Source: HLUCCA09 sp038745585 (GTDB lineage Bacteria > Pseudomonadota > Alphaproteobacteria > Rhodobacterales > Rhodobacteraceae). Taken from it: a stretch of DNA of 64,000 bases. Under the pieces are notes generated by a model, which had not been told where the DNA came from, ran no database searches, and saw nothing but the letters and a program-made list of their open reading frames with translations. Where the stretch lies: NCBI GenBank assembly GCA_038745585.1, contig JBCDLH010000008.1, positions 1 through 64,000 of the forward strand. Reading direction: 5' to 3'. Made by a program: the position numbers and the translations under genes. Below are positions 1-7,448 of this stretch, piece by piece; position 1 is the first letter of the stretch, and the number at the start of each line of letters is the position of its first letter.

Positions 1-50
1 GGGGGGGGGGCCCCCCCCCCCCCACCCCCCGGAGTATTTTAGCCAAGATG
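1..50. repeat. Short Rhodobacteraceae-type intergenic repeat with G/C homopolymers at the window edge
   Basis: The first 30 bases are ten G, thirteen C, one A and six C, followed by GGAGTATTTTAGCCAAG. Read on the minus strand this is CTTGGCTAAAATACTCCGGGGGG, closely matching the element at 4449-4489 behind pyrF (CTTGGTTCAAATACTCCGGGGG). It lies just downstream of the minus-strand zinc-finger gene, so it may act in its 3' end. The uninterrupted G and C runs are unusual and may be a real stem or an artefact of a contig end. Confidence 0.55.
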
Positions 51-65
51 AGAGAAGTGCGGGCG

Positions 66-446
66 CTAGGTCGTCGCGCCTTCGCTTTCTGTGAGGCGAG
101 CAAACCGCTCCCATGCGGATTGCCGGGAGACGCCAAGCGGAGCGGCGATCCTGGCCCAGCTCACACCCCGACCGCGGAGCGCGCCCACTGCATCCGCAAG
201 GTGATCGCGATAGGCTTCGATCGTGCGGTCAAGGGCGGGGAGGGCACCGAGCAGGCGCTCAGTCGGCCAGGATACGGGATCAAAGTTGGTCGCGGGCGTG
301 GGCGCGCCCTCCATGATGAGCCGGCAAACCTCCACGCATTCGTTGCAAATGTAGAGGCCGCCGGGACCAGCGGCGAGCTTGTCGACCTCATGGGCAGATT
401 TGCCGCAAAATGAACAGGTGAGGGGCGTGGGCATGGGCGTGGGCAT
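66..446 (-). CDS. ClpX-type C4 zinc-finger protein with helix-turn-helix tail
   Basis: This 126-residue protein carries only the N-terminal zinc-binding domain of ClpX, without the AAA+ ATPase. Two cysteine pairs, CSFC and CNEC, frame a stretch ending GLYICNECVEVC as in the ClpX zinc finger (residues about 10-45). The C-terminal part contains a helix-turn-helix-like segment (SWARIAAPLGVSRQSAWERF, about residues 95-115). In ClpX this domain dimerises and binds adaptors and substrates; here, with an HTH, it is more likely a small regulator or adaptor (inference). The ATG at 446 was chosen because an upstream in-frame start would place the 459-495 palindrome inside the gene; 434 is another possible start. 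It follows clpB on the same strand, separated by a terminator. Confidence 0.8.
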   Translation of the reverse strand: MPTPMPTPLTCSFCGKSAHEVDKLAAGPGGLYICNECVEVCRLIMEGAPTPATNFDPVSWPTERLLGALPALDRTIEAYRDHLADAVGALRGRGVSWARIAAPLGVSRQSAWERFARLTESEGATT

Positions 447-458
447 CGGCAGGCGTCG

Positions 459-495
459 TGTCAGGGTTTTCTTGACTGTCAAGTACCCCCTGACA
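459..495 (-). promoter_or_regulatory. Nested palindrome upstream of the zinc-finger/HTH gene
   Basis: Two inverted repeats share one centre at 477. The inner one is CTTGAC-T-GTCAAG (471-483), the outer one TGTCAGGG (459-466) with CCCTGACA (488-495). Read on the minus strand it contains a TTGACA that could be a -35 element, 13 bases before the chosen start of the gene. Symmetry, spacing and position suggest an operator, possibly autoregulatory; the protein that binds is unknown. Confidence 0.6.
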
Positions 496-523
496 CGCAA
501 CACACAAGCCCGCGCCGCTAAAG

Positions 524-546
524 AGGGCGCCCGGCTCGGGCGCCCT
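524..546 (-). terminator. Rho-independent terminator of clpB
   Basis: A perfect 10-bp stem, AGGGCGCCCG with CGGGCGCCCT, closes a 3-base loop 22 bases after the clpB stop codon. On the minus strand it is followed by CTTT. Stem strength and position support termination of clpB before the zinc-finger gene. Confidence 0.75.
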
Positions 547-568
547 TGGTGGCAGGAGCGTGACGCGT

Positions 569-3184
569 TCAGTGAATAACGGCGTCGTCCGGGGCTTGGC
601 GATTGGTGTTGGCCACCCTGTCCCCGATGAGGAGGCCTTCGGCGCCGGCACTCACCTGGACGGTCTCGCCCTCCGCGAGATCGCTGGCGAGGATCGCCTC
701 GGCCAGTGCATCTTGCAGGCTCTTTTGCAGGACGCGCTTGAGCGGCCGCGCGCCATAGACCGGGTCATAGCCCTCATTGGCGAGCCAGGTGCGCGCGCCA
801 TCGTCGAGCTCGAGCGCGATGCCACGCCGGGCGAGTCGCCGTTCCAGCGCGCCGAGCTGGATATCGACGATGCCGCTCATGTCGGCGCGGCTGAGCCGGT
901 CGAAGACGATCATGTCGTCGAGCCGGTTGAGGAACTCGGGCTTGAAATGCGCGCGCACGGCTTCCAAGACGCTGCGCGTTGCGTCGCCCGGATCGGCCCC
1001 GTCCGCCAGATGCGAGAGCGCCTGCGCGCCGAGGTTTGACGTCAGCACGATGAGGGTTTGCTTGAAGTCGACCGTGCGGCCCTGACCATCGGTCAGCACC
1101 CCGTCATCGAGCACCTGCAGCAGCACGTTGAACACATCCGGATGGGCCTTTTCGACCTCATCAAAGAGGACAACCTGATAGGGCCGGCGCCGCACGGCCT
1201 CGGTCAGCACACCGCCCTCATCATAGCCGACATAGCCCGGAGGCGCGCCGATCAGCCGGGCGACCGCGTGCTTTTCCATGAACTCCGACATGTCGATGCG
1301 CACCATGGCGCTGTCATCGTCAAAGAGAAATTCGGCAAGCGCCTTTGTCAGCTCGGTTTTGCCGACGCCGGTGGGCCCAAGAAACAGGAACGAGCCGAGG
1401 GGGCGGTTCTCGTCGTTGAGCCCGGCACGGGCGCGACGGACGGCGTTGGACACGGCTGTGACGGCGGTGCGCTGGCCGATGACACGGCGGCCCAGCTCTT
1501 CTTCCATCCTAAGGAGCTTGTCGCGCTCGCCTTCGAGCATCTTTGAGGTGGGGATGCCGGTCCAGCGCTCGACGACCTCGGCGATCTGCTCGGGCCGCAC
1601 GGCTTCCTCAACCATAAGGTCGCTTTCGGCGGTTTCGGCCTCGGCGAGCTCCTTTTCGAGCTGCGGGATGATGCCGTAGGACAGCTCGCCTGCTTTGGCG
1701 AGATCGCCCTGGCGCTTGGCCTGGTCGAGCTCGGCGCGGGCGTGGTCGAGCTGTTCCTTGATGTCGCGCGCGGCATCGAGCTTGTCGCGCTCGTGCTGCC
1801 ACTGCGCTGTCATCTCGGCCGAGCGCTGCTGGAGGTTCGACAGCTCCTCTTCGAGCCTTTCCAGCCGCGCCTTGGAGGCGCTATCGTCCTCTTGCTTGAG
1901 CGCCTCCGCCTCGATCTGCTTTTGCAGGATCTCACGGTCGAGCGCGTCGAGCTCCTCGGGCTTGCTGTCGACCTCCATGCGGAGGCGGCTCGCGGCCTCG
2001 TCCATCAGGTCGATCGCCTTATCGGGCAGAAACCGGTCGGTGATGTAGCGGTGGCTGAGCTGGGCGGCGGCAACGAGAGCACTGTCTGCGATGCGCACGC
2101 CGTGGTGCAGCTCGTACTTCTCCTTGATGCCGCGCAGGATCGATACCGTGTCCTCCTCTGTCGGCTCCTCCACCATCAGGGGCTGGAACCGGCGGGCGAG
2201 GGCCGCGTCCTTCTCGACATGCTTGCGATATTCGTCGAGCGTGGTGGCGCCAACGCAGTGGAGCTCGCCGCGCGCGAGAGCGGGCTTCAAAAGGTTCGAG
2301 GCGTCCATCGCGCCATCGGCCTTGCCGGCGCCGACGAGCGTGTGCATCTCGTCGATGAAGAGGATGATCTCGCCGGCCGCGGAGGTCACTTCCGCGAGCA
2401 CCGATTTCAACCGCTCTTCGAACTCGCCGCGATACTTCGCGCCGGCGATCAGCGCGCCCATGTCGAGCGCGAGGAGCTTTTTGTTGCGCAAGCTCTCGGG
2501 CACGTCGCCGTTGACGATGCGGAGCGCGAGGCCCTCGGCGATGGCCGTCTTGCCAACGCCGGGCTCGCCGATCAGAACGGGGTTGTTCTTGGTGCGGCGC
2601 GAGAGGACCTGCATCGCGCGGCGAATCTCTTCGTCGCGCCCGATGATCGGGTCGATCTTACCGTCCCGCGCCGCTTCGGTGAGGTCCCGCGCGTATTTCT
2701 TGAGCGCCTCGTAGCCCTCTTCTGCGGAGGCGGTGTCGGCCGTCCGGCCTTTACGAATATCGTTGATCGCAGCGTTGAGGCCCTGGGCCGTCACAGCGCC
2801 TGCCTCGAGCGCCTCCTTCGCGCCGGAGCGCACCACGGCCAGCGCCGTCAGGATCCTCTCAACAGGAACAAAGCTATCCCCCGCTTTCTGTGCGATCTTC
2901 TCGGCCTCGGCCAGCACCTTGGCCGTCTGTGGATCGAGATAGACTTGCCCCGCATCACCCTTCACTTTGGGCAGCTTGGCAAGCCCTGCCTCCAGCGCTT
3001 CGCGTACCCGTGCCGACGCCCCGCCGGCCCGGTCGATCAGGTTCGCGGCCATTCCCTGTTCATCGTCGAGCAGCGCCTTTAGGAGATGGTCGGGGACCAT
3101 GCGCTGGTGGTCTTCGCGCAACGCAAGTGTTTGCGCCGCCTGCAGAAAGCCGCGCGACCGCTCCGTAAACTTCTCGAGGTTCAT
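569..3184 (-). CDS. clpB: ATP-dependent chaperone ClpB
   Basis: ClpB is a cytoplasmic Hsp100 disaggregase that works with DnaK to rescue aggregated proteins after heat stress. The 871-residue length is normal. It starts MNLEKFTERSRGF with the Clp N-terminal repeat domain (about 1-145), followed by the first AAA+ module with Walker A GEPGVGKT (about 206-213), the long coiled-coil middle domain (about 400-540, many E/K/R and Q), and the second AAA+ module with Walker A GPTGVGKT and Walker B VLFDEVEKAH. The middle domain and two nucleotide sites separate it from ClpA and ClpC. A heat-shock-type promoter (3263-3291) precedes it and a strong hairpin follows. It is transcribed away from the pyrF side. 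Confidence 0.98.
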   Translation of the reverse strand: MNLEKFTERSRGFLQAAQTLALREDHQRMVPDHLLKALLDDEQGMAANLIDRAGGASARVREALEAGLAKLPKVKGDAGQVYLDPQTAKVLAEAEKIAQKAGDSFVPVERILTALAVVRSGAKEALEAGAVTAQGLNAAINDIRKGRTADTASAEEGYEALKKYARDLTEAARDGKIDPIIGRDEEIRRAMQVLSRRTKNNPVLIGEPGVGKTAIAEGLALRIVNGDVPESLRNKKLLALDMGALIAGAKYRGEFEERLKSVLAEVTSAAGEIILFIDEMHTLVGAGKADGAMDASNLLKPALARGELHCVGATTLDEYRKHVEKDAALARRFQPLMVEEPTEEDTVSILRGIKEKYELHHGVRIADSALVAAAQLSHRYITDRFLPDKAIDLMDEAASRLRMEVDSKPEELDALDREILQKQIEAEALKQEDDSASKARLERLEEELSNLQQRSAEMTAQWQHERDKLDAARDIKEQLDHARAELDQAKRQGDLAKAGELSYGIIPQLEKELAEAETAESDLMVEEAVRPEQIAEVVERWTGIPTSKMLEGERDKLLRMEEELGRRVIGQRTAVTAVSNAVRRARAGLNDENRPLGSFLFLGPTGVGKTELTKALAEFLFDDDSAMVRIDMSEFMEKHAVARLIGAPPGYVGYDEGGVLTEAVRRRPYQVVLFDEVEKAHPDVFNVLLQVLDDGVLTDGQGRTVDFKQTLIVLTSNLGAQALSHLADGADPGDATRSVLEAVRAHFKPEFLNRLDDMIVFDRLSRADMSGIVDIQLGALERRLARRGIALELDDGARTWLANEGYDPVYGARPLKRVLQKSLQDALAEAILASDLAEGETVQVSAGAEGLLIGDRVANTNRQAPDDAVIH

Positions 3185-3262
3185 CGCCTCACTCCTCTGT
3201 CAAGCGCCCGGTCTTGGCACCCCCGCCTGGCGGCGGATGCTCCTATCGGGCCTCATCCCCCG

Positions 3263-3291
3263 CAAATGGGAGGAGTGTTGCCGGCTTGCAA
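3263..3291 (-). promoter_or_regulatory. Candidate sigma-32 (heat-shock) promoter of clpB
   Basis: On the minus strand TTGCAA (3291-3286) is followed after 15 bases by CCCATTTG (3270-3263), close to the RpoH pattern of a TTGAA-type -35 and a CCCCATNT -10. It lies about 80 bases before the clpB ATG. Assignment rests on motif likeness and on clpB being a classical RpoH target. Confidence 0.5.
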
Positions 3292-3397
3292 CCCTCTGAC
3301 AGAGGCGCACGGAAACGAAATCTCAACCGCGCGGCGCCATTCTCTCGCACCATGCGCGGGCTAGTTCTCGCTCGCGGCCTCAGGGAGAAGAGCGGAC

Positions 3398-3601
3398 ATG
3401 AGCGAACCCAGCATCCGCGTAGACGAGATCAGCTATGACGCCGCTGCCCGGCGTTATCACGGCGCGGTCACATTCTACGAGCCAAACGGCACGCGCATGC
3501 TCCGTGTCAGCGCGAGCGGGCACCCGGGGTGGGGCTTTGACCGGACGGTGCAAGTCCTCGGCGAAGCGGGCCTGCAGGCGCTCAACAAGCAGATGGGCTG
3601 A
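3398..3601 (+). CDS. Small conserved hypothetical protein
   Basis: This is a 67-residue soluble protein (MSEPSIRVDEISYDAA...) with no signal peptide or membrane segment. AGGGAGAAG lies 10 bases before the ATG, a good ribosome binding site, and codon use fits the neighbours, so the frame is believable. Alternating hydrophobic residues around SYDAAARRYHGAVTFYE suggest a small beta-rich fold. It lies 76 bases before pyrF on the same strand and may be co-transcribed. I do not recognise the family and give no function. Confidence 0.75.
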   Translation: MSEPSIRVDEISYDAAARRYHGAVTFYEPNGTRMLRVSASGHPGWGFDRTVQVLGEAGLQALNKQMG

Positions 3602-3677
3602 TCGCCGGACGCGCGGCCCTTGACCAAGCCCATACCGCCCGCCAAGACGCAAGCATAGCTTGCCGGCGAGGCCTCCC

Positions 3678-4430
3678 ATGACTGGACCGATTGAAGAAAC
3701 CCTGACGCAAAAGGCGCAATCCGCCGCGGGAGATCCGCGCCTCATCGTGGCGCTCGACGTCGCCGACGCGCATACCGGACTGCGCCTTGCCGAACGGATT
3801 GGCGACGCGGTCAGCTTTTATAAGATCGGGCTCGGGATGCTGACAGGCGGCGGCCTCGCGCTGGCCAATGAGCTTAAAGGGGAACACGGCAAGCGCATCT
3901 TTCTAGATATGAAGCTCTTTGATATCGGCGCGACCGTTGAGGCAGCCGTCCGTGGCCTTGTCCAATTCGACATCGACTTTCTGACGGTCCACGGCGACCC
4001 GCATGTCGTGCGCGCCGCGGGCGAAGGACGCGGCACAGCCGCGACGAAGCTCCTGGCCGTCACGGTTCTGACATCGCTCGACCGCGCCGATCTAGATGAG
4101 GGCCTGATCCGCCCGGGCGACCTTGCCGACATTGCCCGAGAGCGCGCAGCGCGCGCCTTGGCGGCGGGCGCCGACGGCGTGATCGCATCCCCTCGGGAGG
4201 CCGCTGCGATCCGCGCCCTGCCCGAGGCGCGCGGCAAGCTCATCGTCACCCCAGGGGTGCGCCCCGAGGGCAGCCGCGCCGGCGACCAAAAGCGGATAGC
4301 CTCCCCAGCCGCCGCGCTGGGGGAGGGGGCGGACCACATCGTCGTCGGCCGGCCCATCTGGAAGGCACCGAACCCCGCCGCCGCCGCCCGTGCCATTCTC
4401 GCGACGCTCCCGCGTAAGCCCGCGCCATAG
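3678..4430 (+). CDS. pyrF: Orotidine 5'-phosphate decarboxylase
   Basis: PyrF decarboxylates orotidine monophosphate to UMP, the last step of de novo pyrimidine synthesis. The 250-residue TIM-barrel protein shows the hallmark sites: Asp27 in ALDV, Lys49 in FYKIGL, and the catalytic DxKxxD motif at Asp77, Lys79 and Asp82 (FLDMKLFDI), followed by TVHG and a C-terminal GVRP phosphate-binding loop and VVGRPI. The frame is open from a TTG at 3660, but the ATG at 3678 with an upstream GAGG fits the usual family start. A hairpin and the AAATACTCC repeat follow the stop. Confidence 0.97.
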   Translation: MTGPIEETLTQKAQSAAGDPRLIVALDVADAHTGLRLAERIGDAVSFYKIGLGMLTGGGLALANELKGEHGKRIFLDMKLFDIGATVEAAVRGLVQFDIDFLTVHGDPHVVRAAGEGRGTAATKLLAVTVLTSLDRADLDEGLIRPGDLADIARERAARALAAGADGVIASPREAAAIRALPEARGKLIVTPGVRPEGSRAGDQKRIASPAAALGEGADHIVVGRPIWKAPNPAAAARAILATLPRKPAP

Positions 4431-4448
4431 CCCGCCTCGCCCTTCATC

Positions 4449-4489
4449 TTGGTTCAAATACTCCGGGGGTGTGGGGGCAGCGCCCCCAC
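4449..4489 (+). terminator. Hairpin within an AAATACTCC repeat behind pyrF
   Basis: CTTGGTTCAAATACTCC is followed by a perfect stem GTGGGGGC-AGC-GCCCCCAC (4471-4489). The same motif, in opposite orientation, opens the window at 1-50. Position after a stop codon and the GC-rich stem suggest a terminator-like interspersed element; there is no long T run, so termination efficiency is unclear. Confidence 0.6.
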
Positions 4490-4538
4490 TTGCTCTGCCG
4501 CGGGCGCGGACCTAAAGACCGGTTGAAAGGAGAGGCCT

Positions 4539-5144
4539 ATGGACAAGTTTACGACGCTGACCGGGATCGCAGCGCCCCTGCCACTGATCAATGTCGACAC
4601 CGACATGATCATCCCGAAACAGTTCCTGAAGACGATTAAGCGCTCCGGCCTCGGCGCCAACCTTTTCGACGAGATGCGCTACGCCGAGGATGGCAGCGAG
4701 ACGCCCGACTTCGTCCTAAACAGGCCCGCTTACCGAGCGGCCAAGATCCTCATTGCCGGCGACAATTTCGGGTGCGGGTCGAGCCGCGAACATGCTCCCT
4801 GGGCGATCAAGGATTTCGGCATCCGCTGTATCGTCGCCCCGAGCTATGCCGACATCTTCTACAACAACTGCTTTAAGAACGGCATTCTGCCGGTCACGCT
4901 TCCGCAGGACCAGGTGGACGCCCTGATGGCAGATGCCGAGAAGGGCGCCAACGCGCGGATGATCGTCGATCTCGAGGCGCAGACCGTTACGGCCTCGGAC
5001 GGCGAAGTTTTCCCCTTCGAGATCGACCCATTCCGCAAGCGATGCCTTCTCGAAGGACTGGACGAGATCGGTCTGACCCTGGAAAAGGCCGCCGCGATCG
5101 ACAATTTCGAAGGCAATTTGGCACAGTCCAGGCCCTGGGTTTGA
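4539..5144 (+). CDS. leuD: 3-isopropylmalate dehydratase small subunit
   Basis: LeuD is the small swivelling subunit of isopropylmalate isomerase, which with LeuC turns 2-isopropylmalate into 3-isopropylmalate in leucine synthesis. The 201-residue length is typical. NVDTDMIIPKQF near the N-terminus and GDNFGCGSSREHAPW (about residues 70-84) are the aconitase-swivel signatures. GAAAGGAGAGG before the ATG is a strong ribosome binding site. leuC is not in the window; leuB follows about 2.3 kb downstream on the same strand with two other genes between. Confidence 0.98.
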   Translation: MDKFTTLTGIAAPLPLINVDTDMIIPKQFLKTIKRSGLGANLFDEMRYAEDGSETPDFVLNRPAYRAAKILIAGDNFGCGSSREHAPWAIKDFGIRCIVAPSYADIFYNNCFKNGILPVTLPQDQVDALMADAEKGANARMIVDLEAQTVTASDGEVFPFEIDPFRKRCLLEGLDEIGLTLEKAAAIDNFEGNLAQSRPWV

Positions 5145-5196
5145 CGGAAACCGGCCAAGCACAGGCCCTTCTGGTATTTTGCGAATTGGCAGCCCC

Positions 5197-5210
5197 CACA
5201 TCTTGATGTG
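5197..5210. promoter_or_regulatory. Short inverted repeat in the leuD downstream spacer
   Basis: CACATC-TT-GATGTG is a perfect 6-bp inverted repeat 52 bases behind leuD. The 298-base spacer 5145-5442 is lower in GC than its surroundings and holds no coding frame I believe. It also contains GTTAACCAT at about 5292. Whether the repeat ends the leuD transcript or is an operator for the next gene cannot be told. Confidence 0.3.
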
Positions 5211-5442
5211 CGTGGCAACTCTGCCCTTTTCCCTCCACAAACTTGATGCAAAGCCGTAACACTTAGCCCGCAAAACTGCCTCGAAGAAATCGTTAACCAT
5301 ACCAGAGTGTTGGCAGACGAAACGAAAGTGGGCCAAAATTGGGCAAGATTGAGGCAAGCCGGGTCCACCGGCAAAAAACAGCACAGCCGGGCGCTCGCGC
5401 TTGCGAGACCTTGCCCGCGGCGGATAGGGCAGCGACCTGATT

Positions 5443-6288
5443 ATGACGCGCGTCACCAATGGCGCCCTTCGAGGGCTGCTTGCTGCCTTACTTGTGGCGA
5501 CGCCCTCGCTCCTTCTGCCCGGCGTCAGCCCGGACACGACCGAGGTGGTGGCGCTGGTGGGCCTCGCGCTCGCGGCCCTCGTTTGGATCGAATACGCGAC
5601 GCACTACCCGAGTTTGATCGAGTTTCGCGACGCCCCGCCCTTTAACCGCATCCGCTTTATGGGGCTCTTCGCGACCGTGTTTTTCCTGTCGCTCCTCGTG
5701 CGGGGGCAGGCCGAAGCGTCGGGTCTGACGCTCTTTGTGCTGGCCCTGGGTCATGTGCTCGGGACGATCCTCGACTTTGCCTACTCCCCGGTCCGGCTCG
5801 TTCTGCACAGCTTGCCGGAGACCGCCACGCAGAGCGAGGTCCTGCTCGTGCGCGCGGCGGCTGGGTTTGCTTTCATGGCGGCCTTCATCTCGTTCATCAT
5901 CTTCTATCTGATCCTCAAGCTCGCCGATTGGCCGCGCCGGATGGGCGCGTTCAACGTCTGGATCAACTTGCCCACGTTCGATCCGACGACGGGCGGCGAC
6001 GTCGTCACACGGCTCCGCCGAGATGCGCGTCTTAACCTTGCGTTAGGGTTTTTGCTGCCATTCGTGTTGCCAGCGGTCATGAAAGCCTCCAGCGCCGTTT
6101 TCGGCCCCGTGAGCTTTTCGGCCGGACAAACGATGGTGTGGTTGGTGGCGGCATGGGCCTTTCTTCCTCTGAGCCTCTTCATGCGGGGGATCGCGATGGA
6201 CCGGGTGGCGGACATGATCGTCGAAATCCGCCGCCGCACCTCCGCCTCGCACGAAGAGCAGCCCGAGATCTTCGCCACGCCTGGCTGA
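5443..6288 (+). CDS. Conserved integral membrane protein of unknown function
   Basis: The 281-residue protein is strongly hydrophobic with about five to six membrane segments, for example LLAALLVATPSLLLPGV near the N-terminus, GLFATVFFLSLLV, FAFMAAFISFIIFYLILKL and LALGFLLPFVLPAV. The C-terminus is a short charged tail (VEIRRRTSASHEEQPEIF). I see no transporter or enzyme motif. It sits between leuD and leuB and runs into the endonuclease-like gene, with which it probably forms one transcript. I cannot name the family. Confidence 0.8.
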   Translation: MTRVTNGALRGLLAALLVATPSLLLPGVSPDTTEVVALVGLALAALVWIEYATHYPSLIEFRDAPPFNRIRFMGLFATVFFLSLLVRGQAEASGLTLFVLALGHVLGTILDFAYSPVRLVLHSLPETATQSEVLLVRAAAGFAFMAAFISFIIFYLILKLADWPRRMGAFNVWINLPTFDPTTGGDVVTRLRRDARLNLALGFLLPFVLPAVMKASSAVFGPVSFSAGQTMVWLVAAWAFLPLSLFMRGIAMDRVADMIVEIRRRTSASHEEQPEIFATPG

Positions 6289-7376
6289 TCCTTCTGGTTT
6301 TCACACTCGCTGCCGCCGCGCCCCCGGCCGCCGCGCAAGAGACGATCCGCGTGGCCACTTGGGGCATCGAGCTCACGCGCGACGGGCCGGGGCTTTTACT
6401 CCGTGACATCGCCTCGCGCGACGATCCGCAGGTCGCTGCCGCCCTCGACGTCATCGGTGAAAGCGCAGCGGACATCCTGTTTCTGACGCGGATCGACACG
6501 GATCGGGGCGGGATCACGCTCACCGCCCTCGCCGATGCCTTGGCCGCGATCGGGGCGCCCTACCCCTATCGCTTCACTTGGACGACCAATACCGGGCTCC
6601 CCTCCGACGCGGACCTCGACGGCGACGGCCGCCTTGGCACGCCCGGAGATGCGCAGGGCTGGGGACGCTTTCGCGGGCACGGGGCAATGGCGCTTCTCTC
6701 CCGGTTTCCGCTCAATCTCGAAACCGGGCGGGACTTTTCCAACCTGCTTTGGGCGGATCTGCCTGAGACCCGCGTCCACGGTGACGGAAGGGTGCACCTC
6801 CTCGACGCGGACGCCCTCAAGGTCCAACGGCTTTCCACCGTCGGCCACTGGATGGTCGATGTCCGCCTGCCAAACGAAGCGCGCCTGACCCTGATGATGT
6901 ATGCTGCAACGCCTCCGGTGTTTGACGGGCCGGAGGATCGCAACGGCCGGCGCGGGGCGGACGAGACCGCGTTGTGGCGCCATGTCCTCGACGGCAAGCT
7001 CGGGCCCGCGCCGCGCCCGCCCTTTGTCCTTCTGGGCCGCGCCAACATCGACCCCGTCGATGGCGAAGGGCGGCACGGCGCGATCCGTGACCTCCTCAAC
7101 GACCCCCGCCTGCAAGACCCGGCACCGGCCAGTGCGGGCGGACGGGCCGCAGCGGATGAGAGCCACGGCGGCGACCCTGCGACCGATACCGCGGAATGGC
7201 GCAGCGCTGCGCTCGGTGGGCCGGGCAATCTCAGGGTCGATTACGTCTTGCCCTCTGCCGATCTGACGGTCCGGGACGCGGGCGTCGTCTGGCCGGAAGG
7301 ACCGGCCGAACGCGAGCGCCGCGCCTCGCGCCATCGTCTTGTCTGGGTCGACATCGCCCTCCCTTTTGGGGACTGA
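6153..7376 (+). CDS. Secreted endonuclease/exonuclease/phosphatase-fold protein
   Basis: From about nucleotide 6285 the product reads like a signal peptide (WLILLVFTLAAAAPPAAAQE) followed by an exported domain beginning TIRVATWGIE, typical of the DNase I/EEP fold. Later come DILFLTRIDTD, a GHGAMALLSRFPL segment, VLLGRANIDPVDGEGRHGAI (a D-x-N-like active-site stretch with N replaced) and LRVDYVLPS, matching the family layout. The start is unclear: the only ATG is 6153, which overlaps the preceding gene by 136 bases and adds a long basic N-region; a CTG at 6285 overlapping the upstream TGA would give a compact signal peptide. The substrate is unknown. Confidence 0.72.
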   Translation: MGLSSSEPLHAGDRDGPGGGHDRRNPPPHLRLARRAARDLRHAWLILLVFTLAAAAPPAAAQETIRVATWGIELTRDGPGLLLRDIASRDDPQVAAALDVIGESAADILFLTRIDTDRGGITLTALADALAAIGAPYPYRFTWTTNTGLPSDADLDGDGRLGTPGDAQGWGRFRGHGAMALLSRFPLNLETGRDFSNLLWADLPETRVHGDGRVHLLDADALKVQRLSTVGHWMVDVRLPNEARLTLMMYAATPPVFDGPEDRNGRRGADETALWRHVLDGKLGPAPRPPFVLLGRANIDPVDGEGRHGAIRDLLNDPRLQDPAPASAGGRAAADESHGGDPATDTAEWRSAALGGPGNLRVDYVLPSADLTVRDAGVVWPEGPAERERRASRHRLVWVDIALPFGD

Positions 7377-7448
7377 CCCCGCTCCTTGACGCCCGGAGCA
7401 CCGCGAGCTAGGCGCGCCTCCGACCCCTGACGTGATACGGAGCGCCCC

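Noticed and set aside
1742..3082. 446-residue plus-strand frame opposite clpB
   Set aside because: It is the antisense shadow of clpB in GC-rich DNA, with no motif of its own.
4716..5537. 273-residue minus-strand frame opposite leuD
   Set aside because: It overlaps a certain leuD and has low-complexity composition.
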